This document shows, in pieces, positions 1 to 11,403 of a DNA stretch of 64,000 nt. The notes under the pieces were generated by a model that was given only the letters and a program-made list of their open reading frames with translations, was not told the origin of the DNA and made no database searches. Both the position numbers and the translations under genes were made by a program. The DNA comes from Mycobacterium ostraviense (GTDB lineage: Bacteria; Actinomycetota; Actinomycetes; Mycobacteriales; Mycobacteriaceae). Positions within the stretch are counted from its first letter, which is position 1; each line of letters starts with the position of its first letter. Location of the stretch: positions 1,298,824 through 1,362,823 of the forward strand of contig NZ_NKRE01000001.1 in NCBI RefSeq assembly GCF_002705925.1. Reading direction: 5' to 3'.

Positions 1-924
1 ATCTGCCACTCCGACATCCATACCGTCAAGGCCGAGTGGGGCCAGCCGAATTACCCGGTGGTTCCCGGGCATGAGATCGCCGGCGTGGTGACCGAGGTGG
101 GCTCGAAGGTGTCCAAATACCAGGTGGGTGACCGCGTCGGTGTGGGCTGCATGGTCGATTCCTGCGGTCAGTGCAGCAGCTGTCTGGCCGGCCTCGAGCA
201 GTACTGCAAACCCGGAGCGACCTTCACCTACAACTCGATCGGCAAGGACGGCCAGTCGACACAGGGCGGCTACAGCGAAGCGATCGTCGTCGACGAAAAC
301 TTCGTGGTGCGCATCCCCGACGCGCTACCGCTGGACGCCGCGGCACCACTGCTGTGCGCGGGTATCACGCTGTATTCGCCGCTACGGCACTGGAATGCGG
401 GCCGTGACACCCGGCTGGCCATCATCGGGCTGGGCGGACTCGGCCACATGGGCGTCAAGCTGGGCGCGGCCATGGGCGCCGAGGTGACGGTGCTGTCGCA
501 ATCCCTGAAGAAGATGGAAGACGGGTTGCGGCTGGGCGCCGGACACTACTACGCCACCTCCGACCCCGACACCTTCCGCACATTGCGCGGCAGCTTCGAT
601 CTGATCCTGAACACCGTCTCGGCGAACCTGAACCTCGGCGACTACCTGAACCTGCTCGACGTCGACGGCACCATGGTCGAGCTGGGCATCCCCGAACACC
701 CCATGCCGGTGCCGGCATTTGCGCTGGCGCTGATGCGGCGCAGCCTGTCCGGGTCGAACATCGGCGGGATCGCCGAGACCCAGGAGATGCTGAACTTCTG
801 CGCCGAACACAGCGTCACGCCCGAGATCGAACTCATCGAACCGGATTGCGTCAACGAAGCCTACGAGCGCGTGCTGGCCAGCGACGTGCGCTACCGCTTC
901 GTCATCGACATCTCACGCCTGTGA
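1..924 (+). CDS. adhC: NADP-dependent zinc alcohol dehydrogenase, 5' end cut by window
   Basis: Reading frame 1 is open from base 1 to the TGA at 922-924, giving 307 residues. The full protein (about 346 aa in M. tuberculosis, from memory) would start roughly 39 codons before the window. The visible N-terminus ICHSDIH carries the catalytic-zinc Cys and is followed by PGHE. The structural zinc cluster reads [15 protein letters not shown], and the Rossmann dinucleotide site is GLGGLGHMG. These are hallmarks of the cinnamyl/medium-chain alcohol dehydrogenase family, which reduces aldehydes with NADPH in the cytoplasm. The 3' end overlaps the convergent DUF3349 gene by 12 bp. Family assignment is firm; the in vivo substrate is not known from sequence. 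Confidence 0.93.
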   Translation: MCHSDIHTVKAEWGQPNYPVVPGHEIAGVVTEVGSKVSKYQVGDRVGVGCMVDSCGQCSSCLAGLEQYCKPGATFTYNSIGKDGQSTQGGYSEAIVVDENFVVRIPDALPLDAAAPLLCAGITLYSPLRHWNAGRDTRLAIIGLGGLGHMGVKLGAAMGAEVTVLSQSLKKMEDGLRLGAGHYYATSDPDTFRTLRGSFDLILNTVSANLNLGDYLNLLDVDGTMVELGIPEHPMPVPAFALALMRRSLSGSNIGGIAETQEMLNFCAEHSVTPEIELIEPDCVNEAYERVLASDVRYRFVIDISRL

Positions 925-1305
925 CGCAACGTCTTCGGCCTGCTGCGCGTCCTCATCCTCCGGAATAACCTGGCTCACCTCGATGCCGGCTAGCGGCCAG
1001 CCAGCGGCGGCGAGCCTGCCGGCTACCCGTTGAATGTTCTCCGGTCCGGCGTCGTGGTGGGTCACGCCGGAGATGAATTCGGCGATCTCGTCGCGGTTGA
1101 TCACACCGTCGGCTGTGGCCGGTGATCCGTCGGCGGTGAGGTCGCGCACCACTTCCTTGACCTGCTCCTCGGTCAGCGGAGTGCTGCGTAGCAACGCCAG
1201 CAACGGCACCCGGTCGGGTCCGGGGACGCCGTTGGGGTAGCCGACTTGCAGCCACCGGATGACCGACCGTAAGAAATGGGGGTGGGCACGGGAGGTTTTC
1301 GTCAC
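913..1305 (-). CDS. DUF3349 family small protein (Rv3046c-like)
   Basis: This 130-aa protein starts at GTG 1303-1305 ([19 protein letters not shown]). An upstream in-frame extension exists but looks non-coding. The body has the amphipathic helical pattern of DUF3349, including [22 protein letters not shown], then an acidic segment [15 protein letters not shown] and a second module AAGWPLAG. The tail is acidic ([10 protein letters not shown]). Function is unknown. It is convergent with adhC, as in M. tuberculosis where Rv3046c follows adhC. The region between it and the PE_PGRS gene (1306-1465) is short and shows nothing recognisable. Confidence 0.82.
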   Translation of the reverse strand: MTKTSRAHPHFLRSVIRWLQVGYPNGVPGPDRVPLLALLRSTPLTEEQVKEVVRDLTADGSPATADGVINRDEIAEFISGVTHHDAGPENIQRVAGRLAAAGWPLAGIEVSQVIPEDEDAQQAEDVASQA

Positions 1306-1465
1306 CCAAACAGTGTCACGGCAGGTGTAACACCGCGCCACCGTCTGGTGGTGCCGTGCCGACAATTCATCCGTCGTTCACGGCCGGCACATGTCTCGAT
1401 TAACCCGCGTGCCGCTCATGGTTGACCCGATGCCCGCAAGCTATCAGTGACCGCAGGCCGCCGGT

Positions 1466-3890
1466 CTACATCAGCCCCGATACCCCGGGCAAGCCCAACA
1501 CGATTCCTCCGGTGCCGCCGGTGCCACCAGTACCGTTGCCACCAGCCCCAATTCCGGCGTCACCTCCGCCGCCGCCGTCACCGACCCACTGGGCGTTGCC
1601 ACCGCTGCCGCCGTTACCCCCCTTGCCGGCGACGTTCGAGTTCTGCCCACCGACTCCGCCGGCGCCGCCGTCGCCGAACAGCGCGGCGGTGCCGCCGGCG
1701 CCGCCGTCGCCGGCGACCAAGCTGCCGACCCCGCCGTTACCGCCGGCGCCGCCGTCGCCAACAAGCAGAGCACCGCGACCGCCCGCCCCGCCGGTGCCGC
1801 CAGTTCCGTTGGCCCCCAGAGCGCCCTGCCCGCCGGCCCCACCGGCCCCGCCGTTTCCGAACCACCCGATGGCGGCGCCGCCGGCTCCGCCGTTTGCGGC
1901 GACCCCGCCGGAGAAACGTTGGCTATTCCCGCCGTTGCCACCGGCGCCGCCGTCGCCGGCGAGCATGCCGCCGGCACCGCCGGCCCCGCCGGCGCCGGGC
2001 TTGAAACTGTTCGCGCCGGCGCCGCCGGCCCCGCCGTTGCCGAACACGCCGGCGTGGCCGCCGGCTCCGCCGTCGCCGGCGTTTGCGCTGCCGCTGCCCT
2101 GCCCACCGACGCCACCGGCGCCGCCGTCGCCGAACAACCCGACGGCATTACCGCCGGCCCCACCGGCTCCGCCCCCAACTGAACTCCCCGAGCCGCCGCC
2201 GCCGCCGGCGCCCCCGCCGCCAACAAGCAAGGCGCCGGAGCCGCCGGCGCCGCCGACGCCCCCGCCGCCGTTACCGGGGGGTAGGCGGCACCGGTGCTGA
2301 CTCCGCCGGCGCCGCCTACCCCGCCGTTGCCGACGAGTATGCCGCCGGTGCCGCCGGCGCCGCCGGTGCCGCCGGCACCGGCGTTGACGCTTCCGCCGGC
2401 ACCGCCGGCGCCGCCGGTGCCGAACAGCCCGGCCGCCCCGCCGGTGCCGCCCGGCCCACCGGCGTTGGTGCCCGAGCCGCCGTTGCCACCGTTGCCGATC
2501 AGGATCCCACCGTCGCCGCCGTTAGCCCCCGTCCCGGGCGCCCCGTTGGCGCCATCACCGACAAGCGGGCGCCCCAATAGCGCCTGCGTGGGCGCGTTGA
2601 TCGCGTTGAGCACGTTCTGCTGCACAATCTGCAGTGGCGAGGCGGCGGGCGCCCCGTCACCGGGCAACCCCAACAAGAATCCGCCCGTGCCGTCGGAACC
2701 GCGGGCACCGTTGCCAGTAACCCCAATCCCGGGGTTGCCGCCGGCACCGCCATTGCCGATTAGCTGGGCGTTGCCGCCCGCGCCGCCGTTACCCCCGGTA
2801 CCGGCGGCGTTCAAGTTCTGCCCGCCGAAACCGCCGGCGCCGCCGCTGCCGATCAGTCCGGCCGTGCCGCCGACACCGCCGTCGCCGGCGACCAAGCTAC
2901 CGACCCCGCCATTTCCGCCGGTGCCGCCGGCGCCGAAGAGCACAGCGCCGCGACCGCCCGCGCCTCCGGTGCCGCCGGTGCCACTGGCGCCGAACGCGCC
3001 CTGCCCGCCGGTGCCGCCGGCCCCACCGTTGCCGAACAGTCCGATGGCGGCACCACCGGCCCCACCTGCCCCGCCGACCCCGGTCAGATTGGCACCAATC
3101 GGATTGCTGCCGCCATTGCCGCCTGCCCCGCCATTGCCGGCGACCATGCCGCCGGTCCCACCGGCACCGCCGGCGCCGCTGGCGGAGGTGCCCTGGGTAC
3201 CGGCGCCGCCGGCTCCGCCGTCGCCGAACCACCCGGCCTGGCCGCCGGCCCCGCCGGCCCCGCCGGTTCCGCCGCTCCCACCCGCGCCGCCTGCCCCACC
3301 GTTGCCGGCGAACATGCCGCCGGCGCCGCCGGCGCCGCCGGTTCCGCCGGTACCGGCACCGCCGCCGGTAGCGCCCGCCCCACCCGTACCGCCGTCGCCG
3401 AATACCCCGGCGTGGCCGCCGGCCCCGCCGGACCCGCCGAGGCCGTTGTTCGCGCTTTGACCGCCCAGCCCGCCGGCCCCGCCGTTGCCGAACAGCCCGA
3501 TAGCGTTGCCGCCGGCCCCGCCGGCCCCGCTGACGCCATTGCTTGCTCCTGAGACCCCGCCGGTGCCGCCCGCGCCACCGTTGCCGACGAGTACGCCGCC
3601 GGTCCCGCCGGCGCCGCCGGCCCCGGCCGGGCCGACCCCACTGACGCTCCCGCCGGCGCCGCCGGCACCGCCGTTACCGACCAGCCCGGCCGCGCCGCCG
3701 TTACCGCCGGGCCCACCCGCACTCGTGCCCGACCCGCCGTTGCCGCCGTTGCCGAACAACCACCCGCCTTCCCCACCATTGGCCCCACTGCCCGGGGCGC
3801 CGTTGGTCCCGTTGCCGATCAGCGGACGCCCGGTAGCCGCCTGAATGGGCGCGTTGATCGCGTCGAGCAAGCTCTGCAGCGGCGAAGCGC
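1466..3890 (-). repeat. Tandem duplication of the PE_PGRS linker + PGRS module
   Basis: The linker and PGRS domain occur twice. Copy 1 (about 2650-3890) begins [19 protein letters not shown] and ends [11 protein letters not shown]. Copy 2 (about 1466-2649) begins [19 protein letters not shown] and, in the restored frame, ends [11 protein letters not shown]. Corresponding blocks within the copies match in order, for example [17 protein letters not shown] against [17 protein letters not shown], and [10 protein letters not shown] in both. The unit is about 1.24 kb. The PE domain itself is not duplicated. Confidence 0.75.
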
Positions 3891-4170
3891 TAGCAGCCTC
3901 GGCAGCCGCATACGAGTTCGCACCAGCGGCCAAGGCCTGCACAAACTGGTCATGAAACGCCGCGGCCTGCGCGCTCAGCGCCTGGTAGGCCTGGCCGTGC
4001 GCACCAAACAAGCCCGCGATCGCCGCCGATACCTCATCAGCACCCGCGGCCAGCAACCGCGTCGTGTTGGCGGCAGCAGCACCGTTGGCTGCGCCGATTG
4101 TCGAGCCGAGACTTGCCAAATCCGTTGTCGCCGCCATCAGCGCCTCCGGCGCCGCGATCAAGTACGACAT
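1471..4170 (-). CDS. PE_PGRS family protein, frameshifted in the PGRS domain
   Basis: The start is ATG 4168-4170, preceded by GGGAGG. Residues 1-95 form a PE domain ([22 protein letters not shown] helices), followed by the linker SPLQ...GRPLIGNG and long Gly-Gly-X repeats, as in surface-exposed mycobacterial PE_PGRS proteins. From about residue 630 the open frame stops encoding Gly-Gly-X and becomes Ala/Pro-rich. The Gly-rich frame resumes one register over and runs to a TAG at 1466-1468, ending [14 protein letters not shown]. The shift falls at a run of six G (plus strand, 2276-2281); one extra or two fewer bases restores a protein of about 900 aa. It is therefore a real frameshift allele, a variable homopolymer, or a sequencing error. 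Expression and function are unknown. Confidence 0.85.
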   Translation of the reverse strand: MSYLIAAPEALMAATTDLASLGSTIGAANGAAAANTTRLLAAGADEVSAAIAGLFGAHGQAYQALSAQAAAFHDQFVQALAAGANSYAAAEAASASPLQSLLDAINAPIQAATGRPLIGNGTNGAPGSGANGGEGGWLFGNGGNGGSGTSAGGPGGNGGAAGLVGNGGAGGAGGSVSGVGPAGAGGAGGTGGVLVGNGGAGGTGGVSGASNGVSGAGGAGGNAIGLFGNGGAGGLGGQSANNGLGGSGGAGGHAGVFGDGGTGGAGATGGGAGTGGTGGAGGAGGMFAGNGGAGGAGGSGGTGGAGGAGGQAGWFGDGGAGGAGTQGTSASGAGGAGGTGGMVAGNGGAGGNGGSNPIGANLTGVGGAGGAGGAAIGLFGNGGAGGTGGQGAFGASGTGGTGGAGGRGAVLFGAGGTGGNGGVGSLVAGDGGVGGTAGLIGSGGAGGFGGQNLNAAGTGGNGGAGGNAQLIGNGGAGGNPGIGVTGNGARGSDGTGGFLLGLPGDGAPAASPLQIVQQNVLNAINAPTQALLGRPLVGDGANGAPGTGANGGDGGILIGNGGNGGSGTNAGGPGGTGGAAGLFGTGGAGGAGGSVNAGAGGTGGAGGTGGILVGNGGVGGAGGVSTGAAYPPVTAAGASAAPAAPAPCLLAAGAPAAAAARGVQLGAEPVGPAVMPSGCSATAAPVASVGRAAAAQTPATAEPAATPACSATAGPAAPARTVSSPAPAGPAVPAACSPATAAPVATAGIANVSPAGSPQTAEPAAPPSGGSETAGPVGPAGRALWGPTELAAPAGRAVAVLCLLATAAPAVTAGSAAWSPATAAPAAPPRCSATAAPAESVGRTRTSPARGVTAAAVATPSGSVTAAAEVTPELGLVATVLVAPAAPEESCWACPGYRG

Positions 4171-4378
4171 GTGGTACCTCCCAACAGCCGACGAACCACC
4201 TCGTTTGGCGTCCGACGACAGTCGATGCGCTGGTCAGAGACTGACTCTAACGCGCATCGCGGCCCCACGTCCTCGACTTTGGGCAGGTTTCGTCCACCAC
4301 TTCACCTGGCCATATGTACCCAAGCCAAGCCCACAGGGGATACAACCGAAGCCGCGTTGCCGTTGGCCTGGAAGTGGC

Positions 4379-5368
<990 letters not shown>

Positions 5369-5379
5369 TCAGGCCTCAA

Positions 5380-5427
5380 ACACTACCCCTGGGGTCCGAC
5401 AAGCCGGCGCAACACAAGACGTTGTGT
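5380..5427 (-). promoter_or_regulatory. Tandem NrdR boxes upstream of nrdF2
   Basis: Two 16-mers, ACACTACCCCTGGGGT (5380-5395) and ACACAAGACGTTGTGT (5412-5427), fit the NrdR-box pattern. Their start-to-start distance is 32 bp (three helical turns), the usual NrdR arrangement. The second is a nearly perfect palindrome. A matching pair with the same 32-bp offset precedes nrdH. Inference: NrdR represses nrdF2 from here. Confidence 0.8.
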
Positions 5428-5483
5428 TTGCGTGTCGCACGGCGTGTCGGTGTGATGGCCAGGTGCCGCGACCATCCGAGTAG

Positions 5484-7040
5484 CTATTTCGCCGCGGCGA
5501 CAATCGTCCGGTTCTCCGTCGAGCCGCTACCGACCCCCAAGAATTGGTATTCGTCGGCTTTGACCGAGCGGGTGGCCCGCCAATACTGCCAGGTGTAGCC
5601 GCCCCAGAGCACGGTGTTCTTGCCATGCTCGTCGAGATACCAGCTGCTGCAGCCGCCGCTGTTCCACACCGAGCCGGCCAGCTTGCGTTGCAGCTCGTCG
5701 TTGAAACGATCCTGGGCGGCGCGCGTGGGAGCCAGCGCCTGCGCACCCGCCTTGTCGCACTTGGCGATCGCGTCGGCAACATAATGGATCTGCGACTCGA
5801 TCATGAACACCACGGAGTTGTGCCCCAGCCCGGTGTTGGGTCCGAGCAGGAAGAACAGGTTGGGCATCTCGGCCACGGTGATTCCGCGATGCGCCCCGAT
5901 GCCCTCGCGGTTCCACCGGTCGACCAGATCCTCACCGTGGCGGCCTTTGATCTGCACGTAGGTGTAGGAGTCGGTGACATGGAAGCCGGTGGCATATACG
6001 ATCACGTCGGCTTGGCGCTCGGTGCCGTCGGCGGTAACGATCCCGTCGCGCGTGATTCGGGTGATGCGGTTGGTGATCAACGTGGTCTTGGGGTTCGCGA
6101 CGGCTGGGTAATAGGTGGAGGAGTTGAGGATCCGCTTGCACCCGATGCGATAGTGCGGGGTCAGCTTGCGGCGCAGTTCGCGGTCCTTCACCGAGCGGCG
6201 AATGTTGTATTTGGCGTAGGCCTCGATGAACCTCAGCGCGTTCGGCCGCTTGGTCATGCCGAAGGCCAGCGCCTCCTGCGCCCAGTACAAACCCAGGCGC
6301 GCCAGCGCACGCAGCCCGGGAACGTTCTCCATGGCCTGGCGTAGCGCCGGCGGGATCTCGGGGTTGGAGCGCGGCACCACCCACGGCGGAGTGCGCTGGT
6401 AGAGCTGAAGTTCGGCGACCTGGTCGACGATCTCCGGCACGATCTGGATCGCGCTGGCGCCGGTCCCGATGATGGCCACCCGCTTGCCGGTGAGGTCGAC
6501 GCTGTGGTCCCACTCCGCGGAATGGAAAGCGGGGCCGGCGAATTCATGACGCCCGTCGATGTCGGGGAAGGACGGGATGTGCAGCGCTCCGGCTCCCGAG
6601 ATCAAGAACTGGGCAACATACTCGCGGCCGTCGGTGGTGAAGACGTGCCAGCGGTATTCCTCGTCGTCCCAGTAGGCGCGGTCGACCAAAGAATTGAACT
6701 CGATGTAGCGGCGCAGCCCGTACTTCTCGGTGACGCCCTTGAGGTAGTCCCAGATCTCGGGCTGGTAGGAGAACGGGTTCTTCCAGTCCGGCTTGGGCTC
6801 GAACGAAAACGAGTACAGGTGTGACGGGATGTCGCAGGCACAGCCGGGGTAGCTGTTGTCGCGCCAGGTGCCCCCAATGTCGTCGGCCTTCTCCAAGATG
6901 ATGAAGTCCACACCCTGCTTCTGCAGCGCGATGGCCATCCCCAGACCGGAGAATCCGGTCCCGATGATGACGGCGCGGGTGCGCACCGGCGGCTGGTCGG
7001 TCTGCGGCGCCGGGCCGGCTTCTGTGACGGCATTGGTCAT
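5484..7040 (-). CDS. FAD/NADPH-dependent monooxygenase (Baeyer-Villiger/FMO type)
   Basis: The protein (518 aa, ATG at 7040) has an N-terminal FAD site GTGFSGLGMA, a second Rossmann NADPH site GTGASAIQI, and between them FAGPAFHSAEWDHS, which matches the FxGxxxHxxxW fingerprint of Baeyer-Villiger monooxygenases. It would insert oxygen into ketones or oxidise heteroatoms using NADPH and O2. Size and position match M. tuberculosis Rv3049c. A TetR gene lies upstream on the same strand and a repeated GTACCCA element lies just before the start, suggesting substrate-induced expression. The substrate is not deducible. Confidence 0.92.
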   Translation of the reverse strand: MTNAVTEAGPAPQTDQPPVRTRAVIIGTGFSGLGMAIALQKQGVDFIILEKADDIGGTWRDNSYPGCACDIPSHLYSFSFEPKPDWKNPFSYQPEIWDYLKGVTEKYGLRRYIEFNSLVDRAYWDDEEYRWHVFTTDGREYVAQFLISGAGALHIPSFPDIDGRHEFAGPAFHSAEWDHSVDLTGKRVAIIGTGASAIQIVPEIVDQVAELQLYQRTPPWVVPRSNPEIPPALRQAMENVPGLRALARLGLYWAQEALAFGMTKRPNALRFIEAYAKYNIRRSVKDRELRRKLTPHYRIGCKRILNSSTYYPAVANPKTTLITNRITRITRDGIVTADGTERQADVIVYATGFHVTDSYTYVQIKGRHGEDLVDRWNREGIGAHRGITVAEMPNLFFLLGPNTGLGHNSVVFMIESQIHYVADAIAKCDKAGAQALAPTRAAQDRFNDELQRKLAGSVWNSGGCSSWYLDEHGKNTVLWGGYTWQYWRATRSVKADEYQFLGVGSGSTENRTIVAAAK

Positions 7041-7089
7041 GGTGGATCGGTCTTTCCTAGTGAGGCGAGCTTTGGGCCGCCCGGCCCAA

Positions 7090-7108
7090 GTACCCAGTAC
7101 CCAGGGTA
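7090..7108. promoter_or_regulatory. Candidate operator before the monooxygenase gene
   Basis: GTACCCA occurs twice in direct repeat (7090-7103) and overlaps the perfect 11-bp inverted repeat TACCCAGGGTA (7098-7108). It lies 50-68 bp upstream of the monooxygenase ATG and just after the TetR gene. A role as binding site for that TetR is inference. Confidence 0.4.
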
Positions 7109-7161
7109 TCGGTTAGAACGAGTGTTGACGATCCTCGCGGCGATGTCAACGCGGCCGGCAC

Positions 7162-7902
7162 TCAGCTGACAGCGCGATTGCTGGGTACCGCGTCGTGGAT
7201 CGGCTTTTCGGGGTCCATGGTGATACCCAGCGCCTCGGCGGTGCCGACGATGACGCCCATCATGATCGTGGTCAGATGCGCGACGAACTGCTCTCGCGGC
7301 ATCCGTCGCGGGCTGTCGGGCTCGGGACCCAGCCACCATTCAGTGGCCGAGGCGGCGGCTCCGAACGCGCTGTGCGCGGCGAGTTCGAGCGCCGCGCGAT
7401 TCAGATCCATCTCACGCAGTTCGTTGTTGAACAACTCGGCGAAGGTCAAAGTGATCTCCCGGCCTTCATTGAGCGTGCGCACTGTCGCCTCGGACTGCTT
7501 TGCGGAGCGGCCCTGAATGAAGACCCGGAGCACATTGGGGTGCTTGTCGACGAGGATGACGTACTCCTCGACGCTGCGCCGGATGACCTCGCGGGCCGAG
7601 TCGGTGGCGAGGTTGATCGACGGGAAGATCGCCGCCCACAACATGTCGCGCAGCCGCTCCCCAATCGCGACGAACAGGTCGGACTTATCGGTGAAATGCC
7701 GGTAGATCTTGGGCTTGGCGGTGCCGGCCTCCTCGGCGATTTCCCGCACACTCAGCTCAGGCCCCAGGCGGTCGATGGCACGGAATGCCGCTTCGACGAT
7801 TTCGTTGCGCACCTTCTTGCGGTGTTCGCGCCAACGTTCACTGCGCGCGTCGACTTTGACCCCGGGCTTCACGCTGGGGTGGGGCCGGCTGATTCTCACC
7901 AC
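7162..7902 (-). CDS. TetR family transcriptional regulator (Rv3050c-like)
   Basis: An N-terminal helix-turn-helix is visible around residues 25-70 (EIVEAAFRAIDRLGPELSVREIAEEAGTA, then KPKIYRHFTDKSDLF), followed by a variable ligand-binding domain. I chose the third of three possible GTG starts (7902), which has AAGG upstream and gives 246 aa; starts at 7911 and 7899 are also possible. It sits between nrdE and the monooxygenase, all on the minus strand. It probably controls the monooxygenase; the ligand is unknown. Confidence 0.88.
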   Translation of the reverse strand: MVRISRPHPSVKPGVKVDARSERWREHRKKVRNEIVEAAFRAIDRLGPELSVREIAEEAGTAKPKIYRHFTDKSDLFVAIGERLRDMLWAAIFPSINLATDSAREVIRRSVEEYVILVDKHPNVLRVFIQGRSAKQSEATVRTLNEGREITLTFAELFNNELREMDLNRAALELAAHSAFGAAASATEWWLGPEPDSPRRMPREQFVAHLTTIMMGVIVGTAEALGITMDPEKPIHDAVPSNRAVS

Positions 7903-7980
7903 GTCAAGCACCTTACCCCGTTGCGGCCGCTGACCTGGGCAGACTGCTCGCCGTGGCGACTTCAGGGCCGGCTTGCGCGC

Positions 7981-10900
7981 CTAGAGCATGCAGGACACGC
8001 ACCCTTCCACTTCGGTTCCTTCCAGGGCCATCTGCCGCAGCCGGATGTAGTAGAGCGTCTTGACCCCCTTGCGCCAGGCGTAGATCTGCGCCTTGTTCAC
8101 GTCACGGGTGGTAGCGGTGTCCATGAAGAACAGCGTCAGCGAAAGTCCTTGATCCACATGCTGAGTCGCCGCGGCATAGGTGTCGATGATCTTTTCGTAG
8201 CCGATCTCGTAGGCGTCCTGGTAGTACTCCAGGTTGTCGTTGGTCATATACGGCGCCGGGTAGTAGACCCGGCCGATCTTGCCTTCCTTGCGGATCTCGA
8301 CCTTGGACACGATCGGGTGGATCGACGACGTCGAGTGGTTGATGTAGGAAATCGACCCGGTGGGTGGCACCGCCTGCAGGTTCTGGTTGTAGATGCCGTG
8401 CGCCTGCACCGATTCCTTGAGCCGCCGCCAGTCGTCCTGAGTAGGGATGTGAATGTCGGCGTCGGCGAATAGCCGGCGCACCTTCTCGGTTTTCGGCTCC
8501 CAAATCTGCTCGGTGTACTTGTCGAAGAACTCCCCCGACGCGTACTTGGACCGCTCGAAACCCTTGAAGTGCGTGCCTCTTTCGATCGCGATCCGATTCG
8601 ACGCGCGCAGCGCGTGATACAGCACCGTGTAGAAGTAGATGTTGGTGAAGTCGATGCCCTCCTCGGACCCGTAGAAAATGCGCTCCCGCGCCAGGTAGCC
8701 GTGCAGGTTCATCTGACCCAACCCGATTGCGTGGGAGTCGTTGTTGCCCTGCTCAATTGAGGGTACCGACGTGATATGCGTCTGGTCGCTGACCGCGGTC
8801 AGCGCACGGATGGCCACCTCGATGGTCTGGGCGAAGTTCGGCGAGTCCATCGTCTTGGCGACGTTCAGCGACCCCAGGTTGCACGAAATATCTTTGCCCA
8901 CTTTGGCATAGGACAAGTCTTCGTTGAAGTACGACGGTGTGGACACCTGCAGGATCTCCGAGCACAGGTTCGAGTGGGTGATCTTGCCCTCGATGGGGTT
9001 GGCCCGGTTCACCGTGTCCTCGAACATGATGTAGGGGTAGCCGGACTCGAACTGCAACTCGGCCAACGTCTGGAAGAACTCCCGCGCCTTGATCTTGGTC
9101 TTACGGATCCGCGGGTTATCGACCATCTCGTAGTACTTCTCGGTGACCGAGATGTCGGCGAACGGCACCCCGTAGACCCGCTCGACGTCGTAGGGAGAGA
9201 ACAGGTACATGTCGTCGTTGCGCTTGGCCAACTCGAAGGTGATGTCGGGAATCACCACGCCCAGGCTCAGCGTCTTGATGCGGATCTTCTCGTCGGCGTT
9301 TTCCCGCTTGGTGTCCAGGAAGCGGTAGATGTCGGGGTGATGCGCATGCAGGTACACCGCGCCGGCGCCCTGGCGCGCGCCCAGCTGGTTGGCATAAGAG
9401 AACGAATCCTCGAGCAGCTTCATGATCGGGATGACGCCCGAGCTCTGGTTCTCGATGTTCTTGATCGGCGCACCGTGCTCGCGAATGTTGGTCAGCAGCA
9501 ACGCAACTCCACCGCCGCGCTTGGACAGCTGCAGTGCGGAGTTGATCGATCGCCCGATCGACTCCATGTTGTCCTCGATGCGAAGCAGGAAGCAATTGTG
9601 CACGACAGTGCCGCGAATCGTGTACGTGTGCGTTTTTTCGACGTGGAGATTGTAGACCTTCGTTGGGGCTTCCTGCGTGCGCCGCAACTCACGGATCCCG
9701 TACACGTGCCGCCCATGCACAACCTGATAGGTCGTGCGCGACGACCCTTTCTGGCCGATATAGTTGTGCAGGTTCTTGCCGACGTCGAAGATGAACTCTT
9801 CGTTGGCGCCGGGCAGCCCGGGCACGAACACCTGTCCCGTCACGTTGCCTGCCCGGTTAACGTACTGGCGGATCCTGGAGACAATCCCGATTCGGCGCAA
9901 AAGAAGCTGCACCTGATCAATCAGTTCCGGGCCCAGGTCAAACTCCGGGCCAAGGTCGAGCACCATGCCGCCGCTGGTACTGCAGCCGTCGCCGCGAAAC
10001 AGTCCGGCAAGCAATCCACGCTGAAACTCGTCATCCGCCGTTAAGACGTCGTGGGACAACCGCTTCGACCGATATCCCGTGCCCACCAGGGAGAGGAACA
10101 ACGACGCAACGACCTTGCTGTTGCAAATCATGCGAACCGACTGGTCCGAAACACTCTGGTGTATGGCGAGGTCCGCGGCAAACACTCGCTTGAATGCCGC
10201 CGCCAACTCCTGCTGGTAGTCGAGTTCGTGTGTGCCGACCGTGAAGTGGATGCCATTGGGCGTTCGGTCCGCGGGTCCCGATCGCTTGGAGATATGACCT
10301 TCGGCGAGGTACCAGCCAAGGACGAGGCCAAGATCGTACGACTCTTCGACGTAGCGATTCACCGATACGAAGCTCATATGGTGGCGCTGCTTGTTGCGGT
10401 GCTTCCGATCAGAGTTGACCTTACGTATGAGCCCATCGACCTCTTCGTATTCGCCCGCGCCGGCGTGTTCCATCAGGTCGTAGACCCGTCGCGTCCGCCC
10501 CTCCACCGGCGCTGCCGTCACGATGAAGTCCGAAGGACGAATGTCTTTGGCAGCCAACCACACGAAGCCGTTGAAGGGGTCCGCGCCGTCACCGTCGATA
10601 AGTGTCTGCACATCGCGCGTGGTCCACACCAGGATCGGATGCTCGGGGGTGCACAGGATCGGTTCCCGGTGTCCGAAGTGCGAGATCGAAATGAGTGCTT
10701 GGTCATTGGGGTTCTCGACGACGGCTTCGACGGCGGCGAAGGACCCGTCGTGCGAGAGCACCCGGTCGCCCACCTGTAGAGTTTCGATTGCCTTAGGGCC
10801 GTCGGGGGTATCCACCGGGGTTCCGGCCGGGAAGCAGCTCACCGGCTCGCCGCGCTGTTTCTTGCCCGAGTTCAAAAACGTCGGGGTGGCCGGCTGGAAC

Positions 10901-11403
10901 CGGCCTTCGATGATCTCGTCGACCAGCTGCTCGGCCAGCGTGGTGTCACCGCCCGCCAACGTGAGCGAAACCATGACCACCCGGTCCTCGAAGCGCTCCA
11001 GATACCGCTTCCCGTCGAAAGTCTTCAGGGTGTAGGAGGTGTAGTACTTGAAGGCGCCCAAAAACGTCGGGAACCGGAACTTCTTGGCGTAGGCACGGTC
11101 CAGCAGCGACTTAACGAAGTTACGCGAGTACTGGTCGAGAACCTCACGCTCGTAATAGTTCTCGCGGATCAGGTAGTCGAGCTTCTCGTCCTGGTTGTGG
11201 AAGAAGACGGTGTTCTGGTTGACGTGCTGCAGGAAGTACTGGCGCGCCGCGAGCACGTCCTTGTCGAACTGGATCTTGCCGTCCGCGTCGTACAGGTTCA
11301 GCATCGCGTTCAGCGCGTGATAATCCAGTTCCGCCTGGCCCCCCGAAAGGTGGTGCGAGTGCGCGCCGGAGGTTACAGGCTCTGCAGTGACGGTTGGTGA
11401 CAC
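7981..11403 (-). CDS. nrdE: Ribonucleotide reductase class Ib, large (R1E) subunit precursor with intein
   Basis: The start is GTG 11401-11403, placed 5 nt after GGAAGGAG; the frame is 1140 codons. Removing the 414-residue intein (residues 190-603) leaves 726 residues, matching the ~725-aa mycobacterial NrdE. The N-extein runs to RGEPVS and the C-extein resumes [14 protein letters not shown], so splicing restores the conserved redox Cys in PVSCFLLR. The C-terminus EGCVSCML carries the thiol pair that NrdH reduces. NrdE converts NDPs to dNDPs with NrdF. The frame overlaps nrdI by 31 bp, consistent with an nrdH-nrdI-nrdE operon. Activity should depend on protein splicing because the insert sits in the active site. 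Confidence 0.97.
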   Translation of the reverse strand: MSPTVTAEPVTSGAHSHHLSGGQAELDYHALNAMLNLYDADGKIQFDKDVLAARQYFLQHVNQNTVFFHNQDEKLDYLIRENYYEREVLDQYSRNFVKSLLDRAYAKKFRFPTFLGAFKYYTSYTLKTFDGKRYLERFEDRVVMVSLTLAGGDTTLAEQLVDEIIEGRFQPATPTFLNSGKKQRGEPVSCFPAGTPVDTPDGPKAIETLQVGDRVLSHDGSFAAVEAVVENPNDQALISISHFGHREPILCTPEHPILVWTTRDVQTLIDGDGADPFNGFVWLAAKDIRPSDFIVTAAPVEGRTRRVYDLMEHAGAGEYEEVDGLIRKVNSDRKHRNKQRHHMSFVSVNRYVEESYDLGLVLGWYLAEGHISKRSGPADRTPNGIHFTVGTHELDYQQELAAAFKRVFAADLAIHQSVSDQSVRMICNSKVVASLFLSLVGTGYRSKRLSHDVLTADDEFQRGLLAGLFRGDGCSTSGGMVLDLGPEFDLGPELIDQVQLLLRRIGIVSRIRQYVNRAGNVTGQVFVPGLPGANEEFIFDVGKNLHNYIGQKGSSRTTYQVVHGRHVYGIRELRRTQEAPTKVYNLHVEKTHTYTIRGTVVHNCFLLRIEDNMESIGRSINSALQLSKRGGGVALLLTNIREHGAPIKNIENQSSGVIPIMKLLEDSFSYANQLGARQGAGAVYLHAHHPDIYRFLDTKRENADEKIRIKTLSLGVVIPDITFELAKRNDDMYLFSPYDVERVYGVPFADISVTEKYYEMVDNPRIRKTKIKAREFFQTLAELQFESGYPYIMFEDTVNRANPIEGKITHSNLCSEILQVSTPSYFNEDLSYAKVGKDISCNLGSLNVAKTMDSPNFAQTIEVAIRALTAVSDQTHITSVPSIEQGNNDSHAIGLGQMNLHGYLARERIFYGSEEGIDFTNIYFYTVLYHALRASNRIAIERGTHFKGFERSKYASGEFFDKYTEQIWEPKTEKVRRLFADADIHIPTQDDWRRLKESVQAHGIYNQNLQAVPPTGSISYINHSTSSIHPIVSKVEIRKEGKIGRVYYPAPYMTNDNLEYYQDAYEIGYEKIIDTYAAATQHVDQGLSLTLFFMDTATTRDVNKAQIYAWRKGVKTLYYIRLRQMALEGTEVEGCVSCML
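9595..10836 (-). mobile_element. Intein with LAGLIDADG homing endonuclease inside nrdE
   Basis: The insert begins [13 protein letters not shown] (splicing block A, Cys1). It has TPEHPILVW (block B; His at intein residue 66). It ends [11 protein letters not shown] before Cys+1 (blocks F/G; His413-Asn414). In the middle are two dodecapeptide motifs of DOD endonucleases: [12 protein letters not shown] (residues 169-180, acidic Glu179) and [12 protein letters not shown] (273-284, Asp283). All splicing residues are intact and the frame is open, so a self-splicing and possibly homing-competent element is expected. Boundaries were placed by matching PVS/CFLLR to uninterrupted NrdE sequences recalled from other mycobacteria. 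Splicing and endonuclease activity are inferred. Confidence 0.95.

Noticed and set aside
1422..3844. Long Pro-rich and Arg-rich frames on the plus strand opposite the PE_PGRS gene
   Set aside because: They are the complement of Gly-Gly-X codons in a very GC-rich repeat; stops are rare in all frames. No start signal or domain supports them.
1466..3890. Periodic PGRS and MPTR repeats considered as CRISPR-like arrays
   Set aside because: Repeats are short, degenerate and codon-phased, without unique spacers; they encode protein repeats.
8776..10779. Long plus-strand frames opposite nrdE and its intein
   Set aside because: Mirror frames of a strongly coding strand; residues show no family and starts lack ribosome binding sites.
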